From JAFEBO01 sp036392375 (lineage in GTDB: Bacteria > Planctomycetota > Phycisphaerae > Phycisphaerales > UBA1924), in assembly GCA_036392375.1 (NCBI GenBank), contig DASVYC010000120.1, positions 1-64,000 of the forward strand: 64,000 nucleotides of DNA, given 5' to 3'. The notes below the pieces were generated by a model. The model ran no database searches and was not told where the DNA came from. It saw only the letters and a list, made by a program, of their open reading frames with translations. Position 1 is the stretch's first letter, and each line of letters opens with the position of its first letter. The translations under genes were made by a program, and so were the position numbers. Shown here in pieces: positions 9,298-18,108 of this stretch.

Positions 9298-9340
9298 GTG
9301 AAGGTCTAACTCGTTGTCGAATCAGTCCTTAGGGTTTCAA

Positions 9341-10858
9341 TTAGCCGAGCAACTGCAGGGCGGACTGGGGCGACTGGTTGGCCAGGCCCAGGATGTTGGT
9401 CGAGGCGTTGACCAGGATCTGCGAGCGGGTGAGGCCCGCGGTCTCGGCCGCGAAGTCGCTGTCGCGGATCACCGACTGGGCCGCGGTGCTGTTCTCGACG
9501 GCGACGCCGAGGCTGCGGATCGTGGCTCCGATGGTGTTGGACTGGAAGGCACCCAATCGACCGGCGAGCGAGGAGACCTGGCTGATCGCCGCGGTGACGA
9601 TCTGCTGGGCCTGATCGGTGTTGCCGGTCACGAGGTTCTGAGCCTGGCCAGAGGCGAGGGCGCTCAGATAGCCGAGAGCGGCGGTGCCGAGTTTGCTCGA
9701 CGAGACCGACTGGATACCGATGGAAACTTTGCCGGCGATGTCCACGTTGCCTCCGAGGAGGAACGAAGCGCCGCCGCCGTTGATCGCCATCGCGGGCGAG
9801 CCGCCGCCGACATTGCCCAGCGTGCGGGCCTGGGTGTCGGTGAGGGTGACCTCGATGTCAAGGAAGTCGGTGTTGATGCGGGCGGTCTTGCCGACGGCCG
9901 TGGCGGTGACGCCGTTCACGGTCGCCTGCAGGTCCTTGCCCTTGTTGGTCTTGGTGTTGGTGATCGCGGTGAACTGCTGCCGGGTGGCGGTGTCCGCGGC
10001 GGCGGTGTTGGCGTTCTGGAGGTTGTAGATGCCCTGCTGACCGGCCTGTGCGATGCCGCCGGCGTTGACCACTCGGAGGCTGGCGTAGTTGGAGGATCCA
10101 AACTCCGTGGCATCAAGACGAATGCCGGTGCCGGAGGTAGTGGCCTTGACGCCGGTGATGCTGGTGAAGCTGTTCACCGCCGCGGCGATGTTGGCGAGGG
10201 TGGTGGAGGAGCTGAAGGTGAGCTGGCGGGTGCCCTGCGAGCCGCCGACCTCGATGGTGAACTGGCTGCCGGTCGCCGTGTCGATGCTGGCGGCACCGAA
10301 GGAGACGAACATGCCGCCCTGCTGGGCCGAGCCCGTGACCAGGACGTTGACGTTCAGGCTGCCGCCGTTGTACTTGGCGGCGTTGATCTTGTAGTCGGCG
10401 ACGCCCGAGGCCACCGAGCTGGTCTTGAAATCGAAGTTGCCGTTCAGGAGCTTGATGCCCTGGAAGGAGGTCGACGACGAGATGCGGTCGATGGTCTGGA
10501 GGATGGAGTCCACCTGCAGCTGGTTGGCCTGCTTCTCGGCCTGGGAGAGACCCGCGGTGCTGCTGCTGCTGGTGACCAGTCCCTGGAGCTGGGTGAGCAG
10601 TCCGGAGACTTCGCTGAGGCCGCCGGCGGCGATGTTGACCACCTGGTCGGCGCGGTTGGAGTTGCTGATGGCGGCGTTCTTGCCGACGATCTCGGCGCCG
10701 AGGTTGTTGCTGGCGATCAGGCCAGCCGGATCGTCCTTGCCGCTGTTGATGCGGAGACCCGTGCTCAGGCGCTCGAGCGACTGGGCGAGCGACTTCTGGT
10801 TGCTCCCCAAGACGCGCTGCGCGACGAGCGACTGAACGTTGGTATTGATACGGCCCAT
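9341..10858 (-). CDS. fliC: Flagellin paralogue 3
   Basis: A 505-residue flagellin with the same conserved ends as paralogues 1 and 2 and a middle closest to paralogue 1 (shared VTGSAQQGGMFVSFGAASID and DLQATVNGV blocks). The start is the MGRINTN methionine; three residues of in-frame extension (MFV) are possible, but the ribosome binding site GGGAGG fits the later ATG. Its leader (GGGAGGTTTG, then GTC ATG) is nearly the same as that of flagellin 2, whereas flagellins 1 and 4 share a different leader (ATCACGGAGGA). Confidence 0.96.
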   Translation of the reverse strand: MGRINTNVQSLVAQRVLGSNQKSLAQSLERLSTGLRINSGKDDPAGLIASNNLGAEIVGKNAAISNSNRADQVVNIAAGGLSEVSGLLTQLQGLVTSSSSTAGLSQAEKQANQLQVDSILQTIDRISSSTSFQGIKLLNGNFDFKTSSVASGVADYKINAAKYNGGSLNVNVLVTGSAQQGGMFVSFGAASIDTATGSQFTIEVGGSQGTRQLTFSSSTTLANIAAAVNSFTSITGVKATTSGTGIRLDATEFGSSNYASLRVVNAGGIAQAGQQGIYNLQNANTAAADTATRQQFTAITNTKTNKGKDLQATVNGVTATAVGKTARINTDFLDIEVTLTDTQARTLGNVGGGSPAMAINGGGASFLLGGNVDIAGKVSIGIQSVSSSKLGTAALGYLSALASGQAQNLVTGNTDQAQQIVTAAISQVSSLAGRLGAFQSNTIGATIRSLGVAVENSTAAQSVIRDSDFAAETAGLTRSQILVNASTNILGLANQSPQSALQLLG

Positions 10859-11056
10859 GACGAACAAACCTCCCTGTCTGCTGCGGCCGGGGCTTTGGCC
10901 TTCACGCCGCCCCGAGCTCTAGTACGTCCGTTTCGCAGCGTCCGCGTGGAACGGACGTTGAACTCTTCGGACCCGGACAACCGGATCCGACGCCCGGGAA
11001 ACGCTCCCGGTCGGCCGCCGCTTTCGGACCATCCGAAAACACGCGGACACACTCAG

Positions 11057-11084
11057 TGATCGGAGGCATGCCGTTCCGGGTTTA
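11057..11084 (-). promoter_or_regulatory. Candidate sigma-28 promoter for flagellin 3
   Basis: On the minus strand TAAA (11084-11081), 16 bases, then TCCGATCA (11064-11057). This matches the sigma-28 consensus except for spacing one base longer and two changes in the -10 box. The leader would be about 200 bases. The rest of 10859-11166 shows no other feature. Confidence 0.45.
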
Positions 11085-11166
11085 TGGGCTGTAGCGCGAG
11101 ATGCGCCGGGTGGTCCGTCTGTTCCGTCTGGTGAAGCTTGAACGCCTGCGCCCGGTCCGGTAAACG

Positions 11167-11196
11167 AAAAACCCCGGCCTTCCAAGGGTCCGGGGT
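11167..11196 (-). terminator. Terminator of flagellin 4
   Basis: Stem ACCCCGG (11171-11177) with CCGGGGT (11190-11196), extended inside by CCTT/AAGG, followed on the minus strand by TTTTTCG. Confidence 0.75.
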
Positions 11197-11292
11197 CCTG
11201 AAACTGCGTCGTGATAACCGGTGCCCGCGCTTACACCTCACGCGGATCGCACGGCGGAATCGGCGGACACGCTCAAGTCCGCATTCCCCGCA

Positions 11293-12855
11293 TCATCCCT
11301 GCAGGAGCTGCAGGACGCTCTGGCTGCTGGCGTTGGCGAGCTGCAGCACCGTCGTGCCCGACTGGCTGAGAATCTGGGCACGAGTCAGGCCCGCGGTCTC
11401 GGCCGCGAAGTCGGCGTCGCGGATGGCGCTGTTACTGGCCGTGAGGTTCTCGAGCGAGCTCGTCAGCGAGCGGGCGTTGGGATCGAGCACGTTGCGCTGG
11501 AAGGCGCCCAGGCGGCCTCGGAGCTGGCTGATCTCGTCGATCGCCTTCTCCAGGATGTCGCTGGACTGCGTGAAGTCCTTGCGGGCCACCGCCGCGGCGA
11601 TGGAGTTGTTCTGCCCGGTTGAGAGCGAGTTCAAGTACTGGATCGCGCCGTTGATCAGCGTGCCGCCGAGGTTCGACGCGGCGATGCTCTGCATGCCGAA
11701 GTTGGCCTGCTGGAGGGCCGAGACATCGGGGCCAAGCTGGAAGAGGCTACCGCCGCCGGTGATGTAGAAGCTGCTGGCGGCGCCCGACGGGTTGGTGGCG
11801 AAAGCAGCGGAGAGCAGCAGGTCGGCGGAAAGGCTGGAGGAGTTCACCTTGATCTTCAGGCCCTCACCGGTGGCGAGGTTGCCGTTCACCAGAGCCTGGA
11901 CGTCGCGGCCCTCGTCGCGCTGGGCGACGGTGACCGTGCCGCCGCCAACCAGACCGGCCCATCCGAAGGGCGGCGCGGCGGGGGGGGCGGCGTTGTTGAC
12001 GAGCTTGTAGAGGTTGGGGCTGAAGGTGTCGGCGGGAGCGGCGGGGGCGCCCAGACGCTTGACGGTCACGAACCCGGCGCTGCCGTAGTCCGAGGACGAA
12101 AAAACCATGCCGCTGACGGGGTTGCTGTTGATCAGGCTGGCCTTGACGCCGGTGAGGCTGGTGAGGTTGTTCACCGCGGCGACCACGGCGGTGAGGCTGG
12201 TGCCGCTGGTGATCGTCAGTTCCTGCACGCCTCGGCTGCCACCGATCTGGAGGGTGGTGGCGCTGAGGATGGTGCCCGCGGCGCTTGGGGGACGGAAGTA
12301 GAGATTCGCGGTCTGAGCCGAGGCGACAACGTCGACGTTGACGTTGAGCGTCTGCTGGTTCACGAACGAGGCGTTCCAGACCTGAGCCTGGACGACGTTG
12401 GTCGGGTTGACGCCCGAGAGGGTGTAGTCCAGCCCGCCGTTGAGGAGCTTCAGAGAACCGAAGCTGGCGGTGTTGGAGATGCGGGTGATCGACTGGATGG
12501 CCGAGTCGATCTGGAGCTGGTTGGCGGTGCGCTCGGCCTCGGAGTTGGCGCCGGTGTTGGCGGACTCGACGATGAGAGCCTTGATGGAGTTGAGCAGGTC
12601 GCTCACTTCCGAGAGCGACGCCTCGGTGGTCGCGATGACGTTCGCGGCCCGGTCCGAGTTGCGGATGCCCTGGTTGACGCCCTCGATGTTGGCTCGCAGG
12701 CGCTCGCTGATGATGAGGCCTGCGGGGTCGTCGGCGCCGCGGTTGATGCGCAGTCCGGTGCTCAGGCGCTCGAAGCGCGTCTGGAGCTCGCTTTGAACGG
12801 TGCGCAGGTTCCGCTGCGCGATCACGCTCGGGATGTTGGTGTTGATCCGGGCCAT
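11293..12855 (-). CDS. fliC: Flagellin paralogue 4 (divergent)
   Basis: A 520-residue flagellin, the most divergent of the four. Its N-terminus (MARINTNIPSVIAQRNL, LERLSTGLRINRGADDPAGL with FERLST at residues 28-33) and C-terminus (LRGRLGAFQRNVLDPNARSL ... LTRAQILSQSGTTVLQLA) are canonical, but the central domain differs and has a Pro/Ala-rich stretch near residues 280-300. The start is set by CACGGAGGATTGCA. Only 90 bases separate it from csrA upstream, so it may be read from csrA/fliW transcription. It may be a minor or differently placed filament subunit. Confidence 0.95.
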   Translation of the reverse strand: MARINTNIPSVIAQRNLRTVQSELQTRFERLSTGLRINRGADDPAGLIISERLRANIEGVNQGIRNSDRAANVIATTEASLSEVSDLLNSIKALIVESANTGANSEAERTANQLQIDSAIQSITRISNTASFGSLKLLNGGLDYTLSGVNPTNVVQAQVWNASFVNQQTLNVNVDVVASAQTANLYFRPPSAAGTILSATTLQIGGSRGVQELTITSGTSLTAVVAAVNNLTSLTGVKASLINSNPVSGMVFSSSDYGSAGFVTVKRLGAPAAPADTFSPNLYKLVNNAAPPAAPPFGWAGLVGGGTVTVAQRDEGRDVQALVNGNLATGEGLKIKVNSSSLSADLLLSAAFATNPSGAASSFYITGGGSLFQLGPDVSALQQANFGMQSIAASNLGGTLINGAIQYLNSLSTGQNNSIAAAVARKDFTQSSDILEKAIDEISQLRGRLGAFQRNVLDPNARSLTSSLENLTASNSAIRDADFAAETAGLTRAQILSQSGTTVLQLANASSQSVLQLLQG

Positions 12856-12945
12856 TGCAATCCTCCGTGATTGCGGGGTCTAGAACGGTCGGTCAGGCGG
12901 AACGTTCGTCGGGCCTGCCGGGGTGGGACACTGGGAACGCGGGGT

Positions 12946-13293
12946 TTACGCGGTGCGGGAATCGATCCGCATGGATGCCGGGGTGTCGTTGCTGGCGACG
13001 ATCCGGGCCGGGCCGGCGGCGAGCCGCGCAGTCTTCGCCGCGTTGCTCTTGGCAGGGCCGGGAGAGATTGCCGGGCGCTCGATCGAGGCGATCGCGGCAT
13101 CCGGGGACATCGACTTGGCGGCCTGACGGTTCTCCGCCTTGATCGCCTCGTACACCTCCTTGCGGTGCACGGCGATCTTGGTGGGAGCGGTGATGCCGAG
13201 ACGGACCTTGTCGCCGCGGATGTCCACCACGGTGATCTCGATCTCGTCCCCGATCATGATTGTCTCGTCGCGTTGACGGGAGAGGACCAGCAT
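12946..13293 (-). CDS. csrA: CsrA translational regulator with long C-terminal tail
   Basis: The first 60 or so residues are a standard CsrA (MLVLSRQRDETIMIGDEIEI, then VRLGITAPTKIAVHRKEVYEAI). CsrA binds GGA motifs in mRNA leaders, blocks ribosome access and is titrated by FliW. Neighbouring fliW and flagellin genes fit that circuit. The protein is 115 residues, against about 60-75 in the family; the extra 50 residues are Ala/Pro/Ser-rich (PAISPGPAKSNAAKTARLAA) and look disordered. The start has AGGAGG nine bases upstream. Confidence 0.95.
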   Translation of the reverse strand: MLVLSRQRDETIMIGDEIEITVVDIRGDKVRLGITAPTKIAVHRKEVYEAIKAENRQAAKSMSPDAAIASIERPAISPGPAKSNAAKTARLAAGPARIVASNDTPASMRIDSRTA

Positions 13294-13472
13294 GAAGAGC
13301 CTCCTTGCCCTGAGTGCTGCCCGCGTACGAAGCGGGTGGGTGAAGGACAGGAGAAGCGCACGCCGAGCCGCCGGGCCCGATGGGCCGCGGACGATCCGCA
13401 GAGTTGGTTCCGTGCGTTCTCATCAAGAGTCCCCGACACGCTCCGTCGCGTCGGGGTGTGAAGACCGGTGAA

Positions 13473-13925
13473 TCAGGCCGACATCGCGCGGCGGGGGACC
13501 GCGGCGCCGACGGTCATGAGGGGGTGACGCACCGTCCAACGCTTCTCGGCGAGCACCATCTGCTCGCCCACGCGCGTCAGGGTGTTGATCACCAGCGGGC
13601 CTTGCAGGTTGCCCGTGAGCTGGCGGTCGATCTTGTTGACCACCACGAACACCTGGGCGTCGTCGAGCTTGTCGAGATGCAGCTCGCCCATCTGCTCGGG
13701 CCGGATCGGCACCGAGTAATCAGGGACAAAGATCATCGGGTCGGTGACCACGAACGCCAGGTCCGGGTCCTCCACCGATTGCAGCCAGAAGAAGCAGGCG
13801 TCCTCCGCCGGCTCGAGCAGGCAGAACTTCTTGAACTCGCCAAAGCCCAGCAGACCCTTCGGGAAGGTGATCACGCGATCATCGCTGATGGTCACCGTAC
13901 CAAACCTGCTCGTGCGCACTTCCAT
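13473..13925 (-). CDS. fliW: Flagellar assembly factor FliW
   Basis: A 150-residue FliW. In the known partner-switch, FliW binds flagellin or CsrA and so links flagellin translation to filament export. Recognisable blocks are ITFPKGLLGFGEFKKF, FVVTDPMIFVPDY and NLQGPLVIN. I chose ATG at 13925 (MEVRTSRFGTV, preceded by GGGAG); an earlier in-frame GTG at 13955 would add ten residues. It lies 179 bases upstream of csrA on the same strand. Confidence 0.95.
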   Translation of the reverse strand: MEVRTSRFGTVTISDDRVITFPKGLLGFGEFKKFCLLEPAEDACFFWLQSVEDPDLAFVVTDPMIFVPDYSVPIRPEQMGELHLDKLDDAQVFVVVNKIDRQLTGNLQGPLVINTLTRVGEQMVLAEKRWTVRHPLMTVGAAVPRRAMSA

Positions 13926-14123
13926 GTCGCGCTCCCGCGATGCGGCCTCCAGCACCGAAGATCGCTCCGGCCTCCGTGGCCGGCGACGTCCTGTCGCTCG
14001 AGTCTCCCGGGGCCGTGCCGGGTCGAGCCTTCGATCAATCTCGCTCGCGCGCCTCTCGACGCGTTGCGGGTTCTCGTCCGAGCCGCGGGCCTGGGTCCGC
14101 GGGGTCTTCTCTGGTGTCCGACG

Positions 14124-16172
14124 CTAACTCAGAAAATCCAGGAGTGAGGTAGATTGCGCACGGGCTGTCGTCTGCAGGCTGGCGGAGAGCTGGGTCTGAA
14201 GCAGGCTGAAGCGGGTGGCCGCCGAGGTGTAGTCCACGTCTTCCAGTTCGGAGCGCACCTTGGTGTCGATGGCGTTGCGGTCGTCTTCGATCTTGGACGC
14301 GAAGTCCACACGCTGCGCAAAGCCGCCGACCATGCCTCGGGTCTCCGAGATCAGACCGATGATCCGATCGATGTTCTCACCAGCAAGCTGGATGCCAGAG
14401 ACGCTGTTGGTCTGCAGGGCGTCCCGAAGATCCATCAGATAGGTCACGAGGTTGTCGGTCCGGACCTTGGCGGTGTCGGTGCCGACAAACGTCGAGGTGG
14501 CGCCGTTGTACGTACCGCCCACCAGCCCAAGCTGGGTCCCGGCGGTCGAGTTGTTCGCCTGCTCGACCTTCACCGGTTGCGTAAACGTGTTGTTCTGCAC
14601 CAGCGTGATGCCGTTGGCCCCGTCGGCGAGCTGGGCGACTAGGTCGGTCGCGAGCAAGCCCTGGCCTGGGAGCTGGGACGCGATCTCGCTGTTGATGCGG
14701 TTGATCACGGTCTGGACGTTGGTCAGGTCCTGCGGCCGCAGGTCCACCTTCACCACCGCGGCGGTGGGGGTGTTGCCGAGCGTGATCTTGAAGTCGTAAT
14801 TGAGCTCGGGATCCACCAGACCGGACGCGGGGTTCGTGACGTTGTCCACCACCTGCACGCCTTTGCCGTTGTTGAAGACCGACAGCGGCGTGGTGGGGGC
14901 AAACGTCCGGATGCCCAGCCGCGTCGCGGTGGAGTTGTTGCCGGTGACCTCCTCGATCGACAGCGCCATGGCCGACGACGTCGAGACATCGCTCAGCACG
15001 TTGATGCCCTTGCCGCTGGGGTCGATCTCGACCCGGATGCCGACGTTCTTGGACTCCAGAGCGCTCTTCACATCCTGCAGCGTGGTCGCGGTGGACAGGT
15101 CCACGACCGTGGAGCGGCCGAGGTGGTTGACGCGAACGCTGCCCAGGGCGCCGGTGACGCCCGCGAGGGCCGAGATCGGCGTGGTCCAGGTCAGGGTCGG
15201 ATCCACGCCAGAGCCATTGGGCGAGGCGGGGGTGAACGTGGCGGCGATGCCGAGGTCCTGGGCGGTGATGCCCTTGCCGACGTCGCTGATCTGCAGCGAG
15301 CCAGCCGCGGCGACGTTGATCTGCAGACGATCGCCGTTCACCGTCACTCCGGCGCCCGCGAGGACCGTGACGCTGTTGGTCGTTTCGTAGGAACGGATCG
15401 CATTGGTGAGCTTGGTGATGACGTCCTGCACCGTGTCGGCGCCGGCGAGATCGACGGTCGCGGTGGGCCCGCCGTTAAAGGCAAACTGCACGGTGCCGAG
15501 GCTGACGCCCAGGCCGCGGGCACCGTTGAGCGTGCTCAGCTTGGCCGAGGCGGTGAGATTGGGATTGAGATCGACGTCACCCTTGACGCGGGCCGAGGTG
15601 CTGCCGATGCCGGCCGAAGGGCCGAGCGTGATCGGGACCGTGTCGGCGTAGCCGAGGTCGGCGAGCAGCCCGTTGCCTTGGGCCATGAACTGGTAGCCGC
15701 CGTTGATCTGCTGCAGGGGCGGCGTGCCGGGGCTGGACCCGCCGAAGACGTAGCCGCTGACACCCTCGCGGTTGGCGGTCTTGACCAGCCCGTTGATGAG
15801 CTGGTTGACGATAACGGCCTGGCTGGCCCGCTCTGAAGACGTCGAGATTGAGTTGACCTGCGACAGAGCGATCTGCTTAGCCTGCAGGGCGACGTCGTTG
15901 ACCTCGCTCAAGGCGTTGTCAAGAACGCCCAGCGACGCCGCGGCGTTGCTGAGATTGCGCTGCACCTGAGCGCTTTGCGCCTGCCTTCGCGCAAGAACCT
16001 GGATCCCGGCGTACCGGACCGGATCGTCGCTGGGGCGGCTGATCTCCTTCCCCGTTGAGAGCTGATTCTGCACGTCCAGCAACGACAACTGCGTGCGGCT
16101 GATATTCCCCAGGCTCAGGTTGGTCCGGAGCAGGTTCGGCACGCGAGCGACGTTGGCGGGGATGTAGGTCAT
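14124..16172 (-). CDS. flgL: Flagellar hook-associated protein 3 (hook-filament junction)
   Basis: The N-terminus (NLSLGNISRTQLSLLDVQNQ, then LSTGKEISRPSDDP) and the C-terminus (LEDVDYTSAATRFSLLQTQL) are the flagellin-like helices of FlgL, which joins hook to filament with FlgK. At 682 residues it is about twice the common length; the extra part lies in the middle (about residues 170-560) and carries repeated modules with D-(V/L)-(T/A) and TA.VDL motifs resembling flagellin hook-IN domains. It follows flgK on the same strand with a repeat-filled gap. Confidence 0.92.
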   Translation of the reverse strand: MTYIPANVARVPNLLRTNLSLGNISRTQLSLLDVQNQLSTGKEISRPSDDPVRYAGIQVLARRQAQSAQVQRNLSNAAASLGVLDNALSEVNDVALQAKQIALSQVNSISTSSERASQAVIVNQLINGLVKTANREGVSGYVFGGSSPGTPPLQQINGGYQFMAQGNGLLADLGYADTVPITLGPSAGIGSTSARVKGDVDLNPNLTASAKLSTLNGARGLGVSLGTVQFAFNGGPTATVDLAGADTVQDVITKLTNAIRSYETTNSVTVLAGAGVTVNGDRLQINVAAAGSLQISDVGKGITAQDLGIAATFTPASPNGSGVDPTLTWTTPISALAGVTGALGSVRVNHLGRSTVVDLSTATTLQDVKSALESKNVGIRVEIDPSGKGINVLSDVSTSSAMALSIEEVTGNNSTATRLGIRTFAPTTPLSVFNNGKGVQVVDNVTNPASGLVDPELNYDFKITLGNTPTAAVVKVDLRPQDLTNVQTVINRINSEIASQLPGQGLLATDLVAQLADGANGITLVQNNTFTQPVKVEQANNSTAGTQLGLVGGTYNGATSTFVGTDTAKVRTDNLVTYLMDLRDALQTNSVSGIQLAGENIDRIIGLISETRGMVGGFAQRVDFASKIEDDRNAIDTKVRSELEDVDYTSAATRFSLLQTQLSASLQTTARAQSTSLLDFLS

Positions 16173-16210
16173 GGGCGGCGGGCAGACCTACGCAAGGAGC
16201 GTGCCGCCGC

Positions 16211-16320
16211 GGAAGTGGGGCAGTGGAGGAGGGGGGCTGTGTGTGAGTGGGGGAGAAATGACAAGAAGCAGCGGCACCAGTGCCTCGCACTGCTCCACTG
16301 CTCCACTTCCCCACTGGTGC
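16211..16320. repeat. Nested palindrome in the flgK-flgL gap
   Basis: An 18-bp inverted repeat with one mismatch (16211-16228 and 16293-16310, core GTGGGGCAGTGGAG) encloses further palindromes: GCACCAGTG (16274-16282) with CACTGGTGC (16312-16320), and CAGTGC/GCACTG (16278-16283 and 16287-16292) with a 3-base loop. The left arm shares GTGGGGCAGTGG with repeats at 18062-18101 and near 61934. It may act as a cruciform or transcript-processing structure. Confidence 0.7.
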
Positions 16321-16323
16321 ACT

Positions 16324-18060
16324 TCACACCAGCTGCATCAGCGTCTGCAGCAACTGGTTCGACACGTCGATCACGCGGGCCCCGGCCTGGTACTGCCGCT
16401 GGTAGTTCAGCAGGTTCAGCGATTCCTCGTCGAGGGAGACGCCGCTGATCGCCGAGCGCTGTGCGTCGAGGCTCTCCCGCACCGCCCCCGCGGCTCCGGC
16501 GGCGGTCTTGGCGGCTGAGGTGGCAACGCCGACCCCCTGCACCGTGTCCGTCCAGGCACCCACGATCGATCGGTTCTGCAGGTCCGAGAGGGCCTTGGAC
16601 TGGAGCTTGGCGAGTTCCAGGGCCGTGGCGTTCTCGACAAACGTGCCGTTGACCAGCCGCCCGACCTGGAGCTTGCTGGGGTCGGCTTGCAGATCGGCCC
16701 GGACGTTGATGTCGCTGGCGCTGCTGCCGGTGAAGAAGCCGTTCACGCCCAGGACCGCCAGCGCCCCGGAGGTGTCGTCGCTGAAGCTAAAGGAGAAGCC
16801 GGTCTGGGCGTCCACCTTGAGCTTTCCCTCGGCGTCGAACGTCGCGCTCAGGCCCGGCACCGCGGCGAGGGCGGCCCGGATGTTCTCCGGCGTCGTGTCG
16901 TTGGTGTAGCCCGGCAGGCCCAGGTTGTTGACGCCATCGACGTCCACGTTGATGCGGACGGTCTGGGTCGAGCCCGTCGAGTTCTGCTTGACGGTGACGT
17001 AAAACCCACCGCTGGTGGGCTTGAACGGCAGCTTGTTGGTGGCGTTGTTGGTGGGGTCGGTCAGCGAGAGCGTGCGATCGCTGGTGGCGACCGCGAGCGA
17101 GGCGATGGCGCTGGTCAGGCCGTCCTTGTTGGTGCCGGTCGAGTGCAGCTTGTTAACCTGGAAAATGAGCTGACTGGCGACGTTGTCGAGTGCGGCGGCG
17201 GTCTGTTCCACGCTCGCCTTGCGGTCGCTCAGCAGGGCCCCCAGGGTTCCCGACTGCACCGGGAGCGTCTCGCCGTTGTCGGTGGTCTTGAGCGAGGCCT
17301 CGAGCGTCCCGTTGTTGTCGCTGAGCTCGAGCTTGATGCCGCGGCTCTCGCCACCGAGGATGACCGGGGTGCTGCCGATGAGGATGTTGACGCCCCCGTT
17401 GGGCTGGTCGACGACGGTGAGGTCCACCATCTTGGAGAGCTCGCTCACCGCCTGGTCACGCTGGTCGCGCAGGGAGTTGGCGATGCCCTGGCCGGCCTCG
17501 CTGTTGGCGATCTGCAGGTTGAGTTTGGAGATCGAACTCAACAGCTCGTTGGCCCGCTCCGCACCGCTGGAGAGCTGGGCGTCGATCTGGTTCCGCAGGG
17601 CCGAGATGTCGCTGCGGGTGCGGCGGAGAAACTCGGCAATTTTGGTCGCCTGCTGCACCACCACGCTGCTGGACTTGGACAGATTCGCCCGCTCCGACCA
17701 GACGCTAAAGAACGACTGGAGCTGAGTGGTGAAGTCGTTGCCGGAGAGCTCGCCCAGCGTGGATTCCAGCGAGGAAAGCGTCTGGAGCTGCTGGCTTGCG
17801 GCGGCCTCGTCGGCGATGCCGTTGTTCAGGCGATTCTGCAGCGCCATGTCGATCTGACGCCGCACGTCGCGGACGCTCACGCCTCGCCCGCTGCGGCTGC
17901 CGACGTCGTAGGCGGCTCCGCCGACCGGCTCGAGGAAGGCCACCTGGCGGTTGTACCCGGCGGTGCCGACGTTGGCGATGTTGTTGCCGCTGACCTGGAT
18001 ACCCAGCTGGCTCGCGGTGAGCGCCGAGCGACCGATCAGCATGGCGGCGGTGAGGCTCAT
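16324..18060 (-). CDS. flgK: Flagellar hook-associated protein 1
   Basis: A 578-residue FlgK, the hook-adjacent junction protein. The rod/hook family N-terminus is clear (MLIGRSALTASQLGIQVSGN, then NIANVGTAGYNRQ), and the C-terminus (SLDEESLNLLNYQRQYQAGA, VIDVSNQLLQTLMQLV) is the family's closing helix. It sits between flgN-like and flgL, as usual. The start lacks a clear Shine-Dalgarno sequence. Confidence 0.96.
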   Translation of the reverse strand: MSLTAAMLIGRSALTASQLGIQVSGNNIANVGTAGYNRQVAFLEPVGGAAYDVGSRSGRGVSVRDVRRQIDMALQNRLNNGIADEAAASQQLQTLSSLESTLGELSGNDFTTQLQSFFSVWSERANLSKSSSVVVQQATKIAEFLRRTRSDISALRNQIDAQLSSGAERANELLSSISKLNLQIANSEAGQGIANSLRDQRDQAVSELSKMVDLTVVDQPNGGVNILIGSTPVILGGESRGIKLELSDNNGTLEASLKTTDNGETLPVQSGTLGALLSDRKASVEQTAAALDNVASQLIFQVNKLHSTGTNKDGLTSAIASLAVATSDRTLSLTDPTNNATNKLPFKPTSGGFYVTVKQNSTGSTQTVRINVDVDGVNNLGLPGYTNDTTPENIRAALAAVPGLSATFDAEGKLKVDAQTGFSFSFSDDTSGALAVLGVNGFFTGSSASDINVRADLQADPSKLQVGRLVNGTFVENATALELAKLQSKALSDLQNRSIVGAWTDTVQGVGVATSAAKTAAGAAGAVRESLDAQRSAISGVSLDEESLNLLNYQRQYQAGARVIDVSNQLLQTLMQLV

Positions 18061-18061
18061 A

Positions 18062-18101
18062 GTGGCAGTGGGGGAGTGGAGGAGTGGGGCAGTGGGGCAG
18101 A
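18062..18101. repeat. G-rich GGGGCAGT-type repeat between flgN-like gene and flgK
   Basis: Forty bases of runs of G separated by AGT/CAGT (for example GTGGGGCAGTGGGGCAG at 18085-18101). It matches similar tracts at 16215 and 61934 and could form a G-quadruplex. It fills the 48-base gap between flgN-like and flgK. Confidence 0.65.
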
Positions 18102-18108
18102 GAAGGCA

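Noticed and set aside
9314..11059. 581-codon plus-strand frame opposite flagellin 3
   Set aside because: Gly/Asp/Val-rich antisense shadow of a high-GC flagellin gene with no motifs; the minus-strand flagellin is certain. The same applies to 7372-8763 opposite flagellin 2.
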